From: Pholis gunnellus
Lineage: Eukaryota; Chordata; Actinopteri; Perciformes; Pholidae
NCBI GenBank assembly: GCA_910591455.2
Contig: OU342816.1
Span: 9,209,638-9,273,637 of the forward strand
Length of the DNA stretch: 64,000 bases
Direction of reading: 5' to 3'
Shown here piece after piece: positions 1 to 14,287 of this stretch. The first letter of the stretch is position 1, and each line of letters begins with the position of its first letter. The notes below the pieces were generated by a model. The model made no database searches and had not been told where the DNA came from. It saw only the letters and a list, made by a program, of their open reading frames with translations. A program made the position numbers and the translations under genes.

Positions 1-3000
1 AACAACCACTGGTCTGATGTTCAACAGTGTTACAACTCCATTCTTAGCAGCTCAGCCATGGTGTCCATAACTGGTGATGCTGATCAACTTGTCAATTCTA
101 GATCTGCCACTTCCTCTCCAATGACTCGACGCAGATACTCTCTTATCTCTCCACCGCACCCATGTGATTTCACTTCTCTTGTGGCGATGCATAATCTGTG
201 GTGATCAGACAGCAAAGCTCAGAATCCGGCACGTTTATGATGTAAATGACCCAACTCTCAAGGTTTTTCTTCTTAGGCCAAATGCCCGGGGCTGAGCGTA
301 CTGTATAGACGATATTAAACAACATCAGTGTAGCAGTGGTTTAGGAGCAGCAATGTAAGACTGACCAAAATAAACAATTTACAATTTTCCTGTTTGGTAT
401 CCACAGGTAAAGAGCTAAGCTCCACGTGAATATTAATCAGACTCATAGCTTTGGCTTGATGTTGATCATGAAGGGTTGCAGTCTAACACCTGATGCCAGC
501 TCGTTGTCCAGTCACTATTAATGAGCGCCGACGTGTCTGTCTATATACCTGTCCAATTTATTTCCCTGTTTGAAGCATGCCAATGTGTGTGAATGTGTGC
601 ATTGGACACATGATTTGGTGTGCATACCAGGCGCTGTGCACACATCATTTTGTCCCATGCTAATGTGAAATGGCAATAGCGCTAGACGGGGATTAGCTGA
701 TATGGGCCCCAAGCAACTGGTAACTGCTGTGACTCTAAGAGAAAGGTAGCAGGCCAGAAGGGATGCACTATTGTGGCCGAGCATTACATACATTATTCAT
801 CAGCTCTGCTCGCATGGCTGGTGATAATGATTTTATCAAATCTGGCAAGATGGGTGGTTGGGTGGTGGAACACCGTGTATATGTGCATATCTTTTTTTTT
901 TCTTCCCTTTTCCAATACAGTATGTTCATGAATTTCAATATGATATGTTTAGCAAGAGATATGGCAGGAAGCATGAAATGGGAAACCAATCTGTCTCTCA
1001 TCCCTTTAGCCCTTCACTGATATTGCCGCCCCCACCGACACATGAACCCCCGCGATAACGTCTGATAAGGATTGAAAGGTGGAGTCTATTGTGCTGAAAG
1101 GCCAGCTCAGGTGCGCAGGAAGCCAGGGAAAACAAAACCGGCTACTCTCACAGCGCCGCTACTGAATAGTCTGTTTATTCCACAGAAAACGCGACCGCTG
1201 AAGGGGCTTTGATATTCATTCACTCATCGCTGTCCTAACCGCACAGCTGAGAACTAAAAAAGGAGGGTGTTCACATTTCAAAAGCAGCATGCCAGATGAT
1301 GAGTGCAGACGGAGCAAAACAAGCAAACAAAGAGGAAACCCTGATGTTCCTCCAGCCCTCCTCTCGCCTTACATAACATCCTCCACCTGCTGGTGTTACT
1401 GTTACCTCCTCTGTGCTCGGCTTGTGCCAACATGCCATCACAGTCGTTGCTCCGGGTTGTCCTTAAACTGCTAACCACTTCCTCCCCTGTTCCTTGAATA
1501 ATTGAATTCCGGCCCAATAACGCTATGTTTGGGTAGGAGTGTGGGAACTGGTCGTCTGAAGTCGCCGTTCGTCCTCTTGGATTGGTTATTTCCTGTTTCA
1601 GCCGGCTCCTAGCGGGACACGACCTTCTCTGGCTAATTTGTTAGATAACACACAGAGAGAAACAAACGGGGAGACAGAGAGGAAGTGGGTGGACTGGGAA
1701 GAGAAGGAGGTCTGATGAGTAGACAGGTGATAGGAGACAGCCAGACAGACGGCATTCGTGCACGTACGTACACACATGCTGTGTGCACAAAAGAATTGTG
1801 ATGCAGTGGCATCGTCTGAGTTAGGTGCTAAAATGTCGTCATTTGCCTGCGGGGAAAAAGCGGTGAATGTGTGTGTGTGTGTGTGTTGTTCGTGCACTTG
1901 TGACTGTCTCCCCTGTGGAGGCTGTGTCGGATCCTTTTGTTGGGGAGATCGGTTACCTTCCCTGCCCTTTGTCCTGACATGTTTGTCCCTATAAATGTTA
2001 AATATTCCCAAAGTTATTTTAAGAGCTGCACAGTGCAGCCGACAGAGACAATGGGGATCATCAGCATATTATGTAATTGTCCCTGTTTTTCTAATAAGAT
2101 CCTCTATCCTCAAGCCAAACATTTTGATAAACTATTGGATGATCCTGTTTTGTGTTGACGATAACGAACAAGTTATCTTAAAAAAAAGTATATATATAAT
2201 AAACACATTTCACTGTAATATGATTGTCCTTGTCTTGGTACAAAGGCCCTTCCAATTGTGTCAACCTTTACACTGTTTGTATTTACCTTTGTCACATGTT
2301 TGCTTGTGTTGATGACAAAAGCAAACAGCTAACAACGCAAGTGACAATATGAAGCCTTGAATTTATCCATTTTATGTCCCATCTTTGCATAAAGTGTCCA
2401 GAACATACTGAGGAATGAGGAATGGACTGGACTAGGGGACGGTGCTGCAGGAGGGGTTTGAGTAGTTTCTATGGATATCTTGATGCTTTTTTGCTGTAAA
2501 ACTGGGTCACTGTTGGAACTATTGTGAATCCAAGTTGACTGCTAACTCTCAATAAGTCAAATAGTAAAAATAGCAAAACTACTTGAGGGTTCATTCTTTT
2601 TTATTTAAAGCCTCTGTTGCAAAAAGCCGGGTGGGTGATAAGATAGTAAAGGAAAGATGGCTGGAAAAGAATACAAGAGTGAAGCCGCAGCATACCACAA
2701 GCTTCAGCCGCTCTCATGGAAGGTTTCCAAGGAATGAGATGGATTCTTCTTGAACACCTCGCTGCACCTTTCTGCTCAAACCACATCTCTATTCTGGCAC
2801 TTTTTAAAATTTTTAGAAGGTACTTATTTTAGGATGACATTTCCTTTATACAAAAAAACCCCTAAAAAACATTCACACACTCAGATGTGTGCAACAATCT
2901 TTTTTTTTTTACAAAGCAAGCTTTCGGTTGGAGACCATCTTCAGGGCAAGAATATTCGTGCACAGATTCAAGTGTGTGGATGCTTTTTTTCCATTAAGTT

Positions 3001-3544
3001 TGATAGTCTATAGCTTCAGCACCTCAGCTGAGGGTCATACTCTATTTTTAAGATGACATTTCCGACTTACTTTTCAGAGTGTAGATTTGTATGATTTATG
3101 ATCTTTTTCAAAAAATGACTGTGTCAATCCATATATTTTACTTGTGAATGTGTTTATGTCTGTATCCTTATCTGTCTATGCATGCCTCTGCTTGTCAACT
3201 TTATCTGTGTGTCTTTGTTTTTTTGTTTTTTTGTGTAGAACTTGAGGCCAGAGAGCCAGCAATTAAAAAGAGGACTGGGACATCTAAAAGCTCAGAGGCA
3301 CAGACCCAGCATACATGCTGGCAGTCAATTGGCAAGCCGGGGGAGGTGAAATTGGAGAGAGAGAGAGCGAGAGAGCGAGAGAGAGAGGGAGGAAGGAGGA
3401 GGGCAGGATGAGTGCGTGTGGGAGAGAAGAGAACCAGAGAGAAGAGGGCGGGCTCAGACTCAGCCAGCGCACACACACCCCCTCTCCGCTGCCTTCAGTC
3501 TGGTCTAAGCGTCTAAGAGGCAGCATGTGTGAGTATGTGCTGTA

Positions 3545-3545
<1 letters not shown>
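1..3545. other. Non-coding upstream sequence
   Basis: No exon with homology was seen on either strand. Short open frames are low-complexity or lack splice signals. It includes a short (TG)n at about 1867-1888 and a purine-rich GA block at 3350-3410. It probably represents sequence 5' of TIAM1 or a distal intron. Confidence 0.6.
3350..3410 (+). repeat. GA-rich simple repeat
   Basis: Alternating GA with interruptions (GAGAGAGAGAGCGAGAGAGC), grading into GGAGGA repeats. A strand-asymmetric purine tract. Confidence 0.8.

Positions 3546-3575
<30 letters not shown>
3546..3575 (+). repeat. (TG)15 microsatellite
   Basis: Uninterrupted TG dinucleotides, ending at a GCGTG variant. Confidence 0.95.
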
Positions 3576-3579
<4 letters not shown>

Positions 3580-3580
<1 letters not shown>

Positions 3581-3732
3581 AGAGTCGAACACTGCGCTGG
3601 AGTCCAGGAGACGTCTCACCGATGCAAGGATTCCCCTGTTTGCTCTCGGAGAGGATACACGCTGACTGGGTTTTAACCACCACGGGGAATTAACTGTTAC
3701 TCACACAGGAAGCACTGGGAGCTTAAGCAAAG
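3580..3732 (+). other. Possible first leader exon or promoter-proximal region of TIAM1
   Basis: After a (TG)15 tract the sequence becomes more G+C-rich with several CpG, and ends in a consensus-like donor AAAG|GTAAAG (GT at 3733). No ORF of note is present. It could be a first untranslated exon of TIAM1, 14 kb upstream of the coding start. The left border is arbitrary and the transcription start is not recognisable. Confidence 0.3.
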
Positions 3733-5639
3733 GTAAAGAGATTCCTTTCATGTTTTGAGGATGTGTTTTTGGGGGGCTCTGTGAGTGACAGAGATAGAGT
3801 TGTTTGGGTGTTGAAGATGACTGGCTTCATGTTGTGTGTGTTTAGATGATTTGTTAACCGTTTGGATGAGCAGAGGTAAAGAGTTCAAATGTGTGCATCT
3901 GACTGCATGGTCCATGTATGTATGTGTGCCAATGTCTGTATACCAACATATTTTGTATGCTTTCTTACATAATGTGTCTTTTTTTGTGTGTGTAATTTAA
4001 CACTTTGCTACTGTTTGGTGGTGGCTCTATCCTCTTGATGGGGCTCTCCCACTCTCTCTCACACACAAACACTCATATACAGTATATATTTAATACAAGA
4101 GAACTGCAAGAAAATAGCATTTCACACATTTTGTTCAAATAACCAATCTGCGTGGGCCTGTGTGTGTGTGTGTTGATGAAAGCACTTTATCAATCATTAA
4201 TGTTCTCACTGGGACATTGCCGGGTTTCCTACCCGAGGTAATTTAGTGATAACAAAATAGCTTAACAGCCCTCTGGACTGGTACCACCTGACATTTCCCC
4301 GCCATTGAACTAACGGCTCAGCTCAAAGGGCAAACAAAGTAACGCATGTGCATATTTGAAAAGTGTGCTTTTACGTAAGACGAAAGATGAAATGACTCCA
4401 GATAAAAACTCAAGTGGTACTTACGGTAATCGTGACTTTAAGCTGTAGCACAGGTCAGTCCTGAAAATGTCTGGTTGTGCCATCAAAGGTTCAACAATGC
4501 GAAATGACGAGAGAGAGCGTGTGATCCACGCTAACGCGTTTGGATCTGATAAAGACATTAGCCTACTTTGTGTGTATGTGTGCGTGCTGTGTTGTGTTGT
4601 GTGGACATATTAATAGAGGATAGGAGAGGAAAGAGACAGATAAAAAGGGAGACCTAAGAGCTACTTAAAGACGATGAAACAGCAGAAAAAGGCAGTGAAG
4701 ACTCGGCAGAGTAGCCAACAGGAGAGAGAGAGAGAGAGGTAGCGTAAGAGAGAGGGGATAAGGGACAAGTTTCAAGTGAAACAAAAACAAAGGAGGAAAG
4801 TGTGCAAATGTGGACTTTTACCTCCTACTTATTACTTCAGACGTATTTACCATCTGACACTCAAATGTGTGTGGGTTAGTAGATATGTTAGTTCTCAGCG
4901 GCGCAGAGGGTCGTCTTTAGGCTTCCAGACAGACGAAGAATTATGAGGGGTCAAAGGGCATGGTGTCTCCGATGTCCTTTCTCCTCCATCACTTTCCTAG
5001 CTCTCTGGAGAAGAAAAAAAATTATATTTGGTTTGGAGTTCAGTACAAATCAAATGAAATATAGTAAAAATAAGATGACGTGAGTTTTGCGAGACAATTT
5101 GTTATTTAGTTCTAGATTTGATATCAGGACCTTTTGATCAACAAGACAAGATATTTACCACTCATAGTGTTTACAGTTTACTGCTTAATATTGCTGTGGC
5201 ATGCCAAGTCCAGGTTTTAGGCGAGCTGATAAAACAGAACAAGAAGCCAAAATACCTGTAATTTGGTAAATGTGGCTTTCGTCCAAAGAGATTTTCAGTT
5301 TGTTGTTCATTCAGCCTGCTACAATATATTGGACTGGCCTAACCACTGGGAACAATTTAGTAGTTACTTAGAAAGTCAGTAGCCTATTTCAACTTCAATT
5401 GAATACTGAATAACGAATTTCTTTAAGAATATTTGCACTCAGATTTTGCTACAGACTTTGCTCTTAGTGTTTGTTTTAATATTGAGAACTAGCCATCTCT
5501 TTCCCCCTCCCTCCCTTCTCTTTCTCGTTATCTTTCTTGCTACAATTCACTGCTTCAGTTGCTGCTATAAGGAAGTTGAATATTGTGTGTTTTGAGGAAG
5601 TGATCCGTGAAAGGATTCATAGTGGCAGATAAAAACTGG

Positions 5640-5677
5640 TGTGTGTGTGCGTATGTGTCTGTGTGTGTGTGTGTGTG
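5640..5677 (+). repeat. Imperfect (TG)n microsatellite
   Basis: TG dinucleotides with GCGTA and CTG interruptions, followed by a CACACA run and poly-T. Confidence 0.85.
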
Positions 5678-8600
5678 CGTGCACACACTTTTTTTTTTTC
5701 AAAACTGACAAAGACCTTGCGAAAGCCTGGGGATGTGAAATGGGGGGAAGGCCATTATCTCATACACAGTTACACATCCCTCATCCATGTCTATTTGAAT
5801 GTGTGTGTCCATTTACTATGTGTGCAAGTGTGTGTTCAGAACAAATATGTGCGCATCCACACAACCATGTGCTCCATCTGTGTACAGTAAGCTAATATAG
5901 TATGTGAGCGTGAAACGGGGGATGGGGCTCCGCTAAGTGAGCCCTGTGGGTGTGCAGGACGGGTGTATTTGTATTGTGTGTGTGTGTGTACTTAGTGACC
6001 CAGATTGATACACTGCTTTCAGGCTAAGTCAGCTCACCTATAGGCAGTTATAGGTATAGACATGTCCTCTTTTACACACATCCAGCCTTAAACTGCCTCC
6101 ACGCTCCAAAAGTCCCTAAATCGAGCAAGAAAGTTGCCACGTCGCCAACAGCTCATACAGCGCTCCATGCATCAAATAATACATTATAGATGGAAATAAT
6201 AATCACCGTCACTGCCATCAACAACATGGAACTCCAGCTTGTTGCAAATACTCTCACGTCTTTATCCTCCGCAGTGACTGTGACTCTTCTGACCTTGTGG
6301 CAGAGCAGACGGACGCCCCCGCTCTTCATGATTATAGATACAGTACATAAGATGCAGTTTGATGAGCATGTGGCGGGCATGATAAAGGGATGATGCAATT
6401 AACATGAAAGAGATGATCTCTTATTCTCTCTCCCTCATCTTTGTCCGTCTTCTTCTCTCATCTTCTAACCGTTGTTGGAAAATGCTTCTCTTCCTCAGAG
6501 GTCTACTTATTTCTGCTGTTGAGCAAATACAGGGCTTATGCAGCCCCCAGTGCCCATCTCCCCACATGCAATCAAGCTGTTTAAATGTTTGTGTTTGACT
6601 GTGAGCCTGTGGGGTTCTCTGTGTGTCTGTCTGTCTTCTGTGTGCCCGTCTCCCAGTCTCCCCAGTCCCCGCTGCTGTCACTCGCAGCCCAGTACCAGAC
6701 AGATATCGTTGAAGTCTGTTTTGGGAAAACCGAGACAAAACTGACAGCTGAGGGTGGAGGGACGCTGAAATGATTTTCCTTATCTGTGGTTTCACTGAGT
6801 GTGTCTAATTAAGGTGCCGGTTCTGTCATGGCTGCATTCAATAGTAAGGGGAATCCCTTTGCAGTGTCGTTATAGTATACGGCAATGCTTCACAAGATAA
6901 ATCTGACAGGTTGTGAGATGATTTGAAAACAGGAAAGCAGGGGGAAAGTATTTGGTGTCATAAACAATGCTATTGTTGATTATGATGAGACATTGTTTTC
7001 ATTTTTTTCCTCTCGAACAGGCTGGAAACCACTGGGATTTTACATACATATGAATGCATGTGCACGTTTGTGTGTCTGTATTCCCTGTTCCCAGCCTTTT
7101 GCATAACCTTTTGAAAATATGAGGAATTGCGCAAGAGAGGCTGAACGAGACGGTGAGAACATTATGTCACACTGACGCGTTTGCTTATGTGCGTCCATTA
7201 GTAATGTCACTCGTCTGGTTGAGCAGGGCTACGAGCGTTGTTTGCCAGGGAGTGGGAAACATCAGGTGAAGAACTTTTGTTTTGTGCCCGACTCCTCAAC
7301 ATCAACCCCCCGATGGGAAGAAGGGGGAAAAGATGCAAAGAAGCAGAAGGGGATGCCTGTAATTTGTGAAGGGGTTCAGACGGGGGAGGGGTGTCTCAGA
7401 GCTGACATGAGCTGGCATGTTCACTCATTTCCCATCTTTTGTCTGTTCCGTGTCTGCTGATGAATTGGGAGTTTCTTCTTTCCTTCCTTCCTTTGCTCCC
7501 TCCCCCTTTCTCTCTCTTTTTTTCTTTGTCTCTCTTGCTATCTCATCACCCCTTCCTTCCTCTCTTGGTGTGACAGCGTTGCCATCCCTGTCATGTCTGC
7601 CCATTATCTCTGATCAGTGTTGCGTTCCAGCCCACACACATCGGCTCTGGCTGCCGACTGATGATGTGTAAATGCGTGTGTCTGTGCTTATGTGCATGAA
7701 TCTACATCTTATTTGATATACACAAGGTTAGATCTTCATATTTTTCTCGGGTGCCCTCAATTCAGAGGAACAGTGGGAGAAAAAAAAGCAGAGAAGGTGA
7801 ATATGTATAATTTTGTTTTCTGAGCTATGAGGAAACAAAGGATGTGCGCAGTTCACACAAGCTGATATGTGTCATGCCAAAGAAGTACAATTTGAAGTCC
7901 ATGCATTGAGACAATGTTACCAGAACAGGAAGCTTGCGTGAGAGACTTCAGAGTGAGAGAGTGGAAATACATGTGTGTGTGTGTGTGAAGTGCTGAGTAT
8001 GGATTTAAAGGAGGAATTACTGTGGGAGTGCGAAGAGTCTCTTCAAAGATAGTCTTTATGCTTTGTTGGCACTGAGGAGATTTGGCCTTCCCGGGATTCC
8101 CTTTTTTTCATCTGCTTGGAAATCTTTACGCCCCCCTTTTTGTGTCAGTGTTTGTGTCTTTCCGTCCAAGTTTACATCCACATGTGTAATTAAAGCAGAG
8201 GAAACAAGCCACTTGGCCATTGTCTCTCCTCTCCTCCTGCTTTCTTCCAACCCCCACATTACATTAGTTACATAAAGAGAGTGCTGACCAGCAGCTCAGT
8301 GCTCATCACATAGTCACACTTCACGTTCCTGCTTGTTGACCTGGAAGTGATGCGGTGGGATCGTACAAGACGGCGGTCTCAAAAGCCTGTATGTGCATTT
8401 GTAAGTGTGTCGCATGTGCGAATATGTCTGAATGTGCGCGTGTGTGAACACAAAGATGAAGGCTTACGGGCAGAGCTGCATGGCTTTTCTTTTTGTTCTT
8501 TGGTTTGAGATTCTTTTAGGATAAAAACCCTTGTGGTGACTGCTGTATAAGGGTCCTATCAGACCGTGTGTTTTTGTTGTTGTCTCCTGGTGCGTTGGTT

Positions 8601-9439
8601 TTTAGACACGTGAATGTGTGTGCATGTGTGGTCAGATTGCCTTTGTCCTCTCCCCTCAGGCCTGCACTCAGATGTCAGTGAGTCGTGTGGAGCTTATACA
8701 GGTCACTAATGCACTGAGAGGAGAGGCTCTATTCACCGTAGCCACTCAGAGCCCAAACAATAACCCCCCAGCTCGTGTCCGCACACGAGCTCAACTCCCA
8801 GGAAATGGACCCATTGACCTAGATCCAACCCCATCCACTGAAGAGACGCCACATTGCTGACATGTTGTTGACATCCTTGTCTCAGTGATAGTTTTATCTG
8901 TCGCCATCATCATTTAAACATTGGCAGAAAACCGGAGGTCTTTTGTTTTGTAGCCGGGGAGTTGATTACGGCTTACCAACCTTTTATTTACATTTACTAT
9001 GGTGCTGCTATACATCAGAACTATTACATATTGCAATACTGTGCTGTGTGTGTCTATTGATCCATAAGGTATATACACAGGGGCTTGCTTTCCTGAAGAT
9101 AATTAAACCTAAAACCTAAAGGATGTATGTGGATGTCTCTAATAGTGCTATAACAAGCCATTTGAAGAGGTAAACGTTGGGCTCTGGGCATTAAATGACT
9201 GCTCAATTATGAAAAAATGAAAATAATAAAAATATTCTTTTCAGCCTCAACCTCCACTGAGTTTAGTTTTAGTCTAGCAGTTTTGGCCAGAGAGGCAGAG
9301 ACACAACATACTGTCTGTCACGTTCTTGCTAAACATTTCTTACCCCCATCCCTCACTGCAGTGCATTGTCTCCCGTCTCTTCTTCAAGGGGAGGCTTTGT
9401 TTGCAAGCGCTGCTGTTGACCCAGCTGCAGGGATCCACT

Positions 9440-10340
9440 AAGATAACTTCCTCTTCCACCTCCCGCTGTCCCCCCCTCCCCCCCTCTCTCTGCAGCACAC
9501 CGCTGTGTTGCCCATTGCTCTGCCGCTAACTTCTTTCTTTACGCTACCTGCTTACTCACCTCTGTGAGGATTATACTGCCATGGTGTCTCCTCTACTCCT
9601 TCTCCACCCATAATCTTTCATTTCCTTTCTCCTCTTTCTTCCCCCACAGTACCCTCTCCACTTGTTTTCCTTCCCTCCCTACCTGTCCTTGTGCAAAGCC
9701 TCGCTCTTGCTCCCTGGCTAATGTAGTATTACAAAGGATTTGCAGAGCCTCAGCAGAACTCCTAATTAATGAAGTGATAACATTGTCTTTGCATCACTCT
9801 AACAATTTGATTAAAACCAGAGGAAGCTAATACCTGCATATTGCATTGTTGCAGCAAAACCACAATCACGCTATCTCTATCTTTCTTACAGACAATCTGG
9901 TCACAATAACCTCTCCAATAACGCTCTCCAGATAGTCTTACCCCAGCCATATCGTTACTGACAACAAATCGGGCCTGTTCACATGTGCCCTACTTTGAAC
10001 TGACACAACATCTATCTCTATCAGCCCCTCAGGACCTATCAGCACCACTCCACCTCTTTACCTCTTATGTCTCCTTCCACCTCAGCACACATCATTCATC
10101 TTTCTACCTGTGGCCCACCAAACACTCCATTCCACCAGCTCTAACAACCTCTCATCCCCTTTCAACACCATCATTTTTTTTCAGACCCTCGAGCTTCTCT
10201 CATCCTATCCCCCTGTCTCAACCTCCCGCCTCAATCAGTCTACCTTTGCCTAAAACCCTCTTATGTCTCTCTCTCTCTCTCAGTCACCCACCCTGTTATT
10301 TCGCTGTCCTTTCAGCCTGCGCAGAGCGGAAGAGGGAGTA
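9440..10340. repeat. Pyrimidine-rich region (+ strand)
   Basis: Roughly 900 bases with strong C/T bias on the + strand, especially 9440-9720 and 10010-10310 (CCTCTTCC-, CTCTCTCT-type words). There is no unit repeat and no convincing coding sequence. The 147-codon open frame at 9985-10428 simply reads this bias as Ser/Pro/Leu/His. Confidence 0.6.
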
Positions 10341-10897
10341 TTACCCGCCAATTTGGCTCCATTCACACCTGTCTGTGTTTGTCTGCCAGTCTTTGTCAAT
10401 GTCTGACAATATATGGTGCCAAAATTAAGTATATTTAAATTTAAACTTGGTAATTTTACAGCCTGAAATAAATGTAATTGGGGTACTACTTCACAGGAAG
10501 TAATAGAAACTTTGAATGGGTTTTCAACAGTGCACTTTTCCCAATAAAATATTGAATACTTTTTATTAACAATACTTAAAGTATTAGAGCTTTAATGTGG
10601 ATAAGAAAAACAAAACTTTCCCCAATAGGTCAAAAGTGGAGAATTAATGAGAAGGAATCACCCTTTCAAGCCATAGCACTACTCAATTATTTCAGGCTTA
10701 TCAGCTCTTTACAGAAGTGTGTCTTATCCCACTTCATTACTTCATTGCCGTGTCAACCAAGCTGAGAGGAATTTGTCTCAGTGTGACTCAGATAAAACAG
10801 GAAAAACTGGATAGTTTGCACACAATAAAATAAAAGAAAAAGAAAAATCACGTCCCACAAACAGCACGATTCCAGTGTGTGCTACAGTGCAGGAGTT

Positions 10898-10946
10898 AAA
10901 AAATATATATATATATATAATATAATATATATAATATATTATATTT
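10898..10946. repeat. AT-only palindromic repeat
   Basis: About 45 bases of ATATAT/AATATAAT words, self-complementary and likely to extrude as a cruciform. Confidence 0.85.
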
Positions 10947-13019
10947 TCTTGTGTTTCTTTTTCCATCAAGCCTGTAGAAGGATATCATTCAGGTGTCATT
11001 TCAAGAAATTCAAATACATTCAAATACGCTGCCCAGTCCGCACAGTTAGGCTGCTCCTCTTCTTCTGTAGCCGCTCCTCCCCCAGGCTGCTTCCTGCCCC
11101 GCAGGGTTTCTACGGTTACCAGCTGAATGTGGAGCACAGTCAACGCTTCGTCCCGCTCCTCCTGGATAATTAATTAAACAACACTTCTTGTACTGCCGCT
11201 CACATATTTGGAGCAGCAAATCACCACATGAATATTCCGTTGATTGGTTTTGATGACTGGGTGGCGATTGTCTGTGCAATCACTATTTCATTAGGAAGAA
11301 CGAGGGTGCGTTGATTGAGGAACAGCAGACAGACGATGATGATTCATTAGGATTCAAACCAAAAAAGCAAACGATAGTTCGCCATTTGTCATGCAACCTG
11401 CTGCTTGCTGATGAATGCACTCTATGGACAAGAGGATTTCAAGTGGCATAGTAACCTGCAACAGAAGTCCAGGATGGATTTCATTTAGGCTTACGCGCCT
11501 TGATCTCCTCCTTCATCTCAGAACAAGCGGGAGAATAGAGTGCTCTGATCATCCAGTGTAAATGGCCTCACATTAAAATATACATCTTGAAAGATCATAA
11601 TGAGAGGTTTAAATCTATGGGGTTTCCTGTCTTTGAATTCATACAGGGACTCACGGATCGCTGAGTTAGCACTCAGCAGCAGCAGCTACAGAGTGGAGCG
11701 CGTCAAACGCTACACACACTCATTGACTCCTGGGCCTCGCACTCAATGCAGGACTCGTGGTAGGAGGATTTTCTTTAAAATATGGTAATCCCTGACTGCA
11801 CCGTGCTGCAGAGACGGTCTGAAATCTGAGTTAAGGAGCGTACAGTGTAAGCTCCTAGAAAGACGGAGGAGCGTATTTAATGAAGTTAGTGACACTTGAG
11901 GAGTGAAGTGGAATGAATTGGCTGACACTGAATTCCACTTGATCCTCAGATGTCACACAAACATTGACCCAAAATCTATAATCCATTATATGTGTCATTT
12001 TGCACATGCTATACTGTGCCGTATCTATTTCCTCTGGTTTTATTTTACTGTTATCTATATTTTTTATTTTGTTTAGCATGGTTATTAACTGGCAGTGAAT
12101 TTGCTTTCCGACCATCATCATCATCGCAATCCTAATTCTTGTCTCTTTTCCTCCACAGTAGACGGAAAGAGGGGAGCATAGTAAATGAATAGCAATCGTC
12201 TTCATTTTTTTTCTCCTGTCGTTTTGATGCTTTGCCCTCCTCTGTGGCCTCGAAATGAAAGTGCTCTTCAGGAAGGAATTATAATTTGTCTCTCACCAGT
12301 TAAAAGAAAAAATGAATGTTTGATTTAAGCAGCAGCCGAGACTCAATGCTTGCGGGCAAGCTGTTTGTGTATGTGCACGTGTGTGTTTAAGCTGAGAGAG
12401 GGGGGATGTGGCGCGTGTCTTGTCAGATCCCAAAAGGATGAATAAGAAGCTAATCTCCCTCTTCCAGGGAATTCTACCAGTGATGTCTGAGACACTCCCG
12501 TCTCAGCGGGACTGTGTGAGAGCAGTGGAGTGTGCGCTCCCATCTCTACAATAGAATATTTTCAGAGCACGTCTGACCGTTATCTTGCCGTTGGATAGAT
12601 ATAGTTCCTCTTCAAATATGAACAATGCACACAGCGGTGTGCACATACAGACAGTCACTCACAAATACGTCCCCGATCCTTATTTGTGTGGACCACTGAG
12701 CCTGCACCCAGTCCTGAATCACATGTTATTCACGGTGTGTTTGTTATCTTTCAAAGCAGGTTTGCTCAGCGTAAAACAACAACAAGGAAGCCGGATGCAC
12801 ATGCATGCATGCGTGCAGGTGTGTTTGTGTGTATTTCCGCAGGGGTGTGCAGGTGTGCATGCAAAATCGGGGCGCATGGAGGGGCTCCGATAAAAAATGT
12901 CTCCCAGATTCCCATGGTGTTCTATTTTGACTTGCTTGGAATGACGTCTGCTCCATCAGGGAAATTCCTTTGTTTACCCCCCAGAGAGAGCGTTAACCTC
13001 AAAGTCCCTGCCCTGAGGT

Positions 13020-13033
13020 GGGGGGGGGGGGGG
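13020..13033 (+). repeat. Poly-G tract (14 G)
   Basis: Homopolymer run of G, flanked by GAGGT and TACGG. Confidence 0.9.
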
Positions 13034-14040
13034 TACGGTAACCATTTTAGGAATGTAAAAGGTGCTGGAAGAAGGCCTAAGGGAAGGGTGAGTCCAACGG
13101 CTGCATCATGTGTTTTGATGTTTGATGGAGGGGTGGGGTGGTCGTGGTTCGAGGGTGCAGAGAAAGGTGAGGGAATATCAGTCAAGCCAAGAGCTTCTCT
13201 GGTTACAGAAGTGTCCAGACTACTGTTGCTGCCTTCAATGTCTCTTTTAGGGTTGGACAATTGACTTTGAATCATTTATTGGGTTGTCTATGTTGGTACT
13301 TTGGTCCCCAAAATGTTGAGGCCATAAAAGACTGTCTAGTGTCATCAACCGTTGTTCATTTAAAATCAGAAACTATAATTATACAGCCTTAAACTAGTGT
13401 GGGACTCTCGAGAATTAATTTGATTTCATCACAACTGATCAGTGTTTGCTCCTCTTGCGTAATAAATACATTGTGACCAACAGCTAATAGCTCAGAATGA
13501 CTCCAAGACAGAACAATAAAACATACTGTACACACCAAATTAAAGAAGTTACAAGTTAAAAATATTGAAGTTCTTTTTAAACTGGAGATGACTTGCTTTA
13601 TTTATTGATGGGACCCTGTTCACATGTTAGAGAAATGTATTTGCAACAGGTAATTTGTTGTTGATAAAGACAACAGTTTATAATAGAGTTACACATACTC
13701 CAGCCACCATCTTTACTGGCCTCTTGTGCCAAATTCAAGCTTTAAATCAGTAGAAGTAGAATTGTAAGTATATTGTAAAAGCAAGGTCATTTATGATGGG
13801 TTGTTATATTTTGGGGATGTAATTCATGTGCTTGTCGATTTCATAATTTGAAGTCTAATTACAGCAGCCACTCCATGACAAAGACAGGCTTATAAAAGCA
13901 ATGAGACAGGTTTTGTTTGGTTTCAATCGCAGTACAGTGCAGTACAGCAGCGCACATCCACGTCATGTTGAAACTGGAGAGCTGAGCTGTGTGTCATGTA
14001 GGGTGGAGCTGTGAGACAGGTGCAGAGATAGATTGGCGGC

Positions 14041-14062
14041 GGGGGGGGGGGGGGGGGGGGGG
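14041..14062 (+). repeat. Poly-G tract (22 G)
   Basis: Homopolymer run preceded by GGCGGC; among the longest G runs in the window. Confidence 0.92.
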
Positions 14063-14250
14063 AGTAGGGTGTGCCTGCTTCATGGCTGTTCTGACAGGCC
14101 TTTGGTATTTTTCCAAAGAGTGCGAGCATGTGTGTGAGTCGGAAAACCTGCTCGGAATTTCTCTTGGGATTGTGCAGGTGTGTGTGACTGGAAGCATGAC
14201 TGCCTTTGTACTATTGTACTCTATTGTATGCTGCAAGAAACTACCTGCTT

Positions 14251-14255
<5 letters not shown>

Positions 14256-14286
<31 letters not shown>
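14256..14286 (+). repeat. (TG)15 microsatellite
   Basis: Uninterrupted TG tract after GTGTC. Confidence 0.93.

Positions 14287-14287
<1 letters not shown>

Noticed and set aside
9985..10428. 147-codon open frame, + strand
   Set aside because: Ser/Pro/Leu/His-rich read-through of a pyrimidine-rich tract; no domain, no splice context.
12686..13264. 192-codon open frame, + strand
   Set aside because: Spans a poly-G run and TG-rich sequence; no recognisable domain, not supported by homology.
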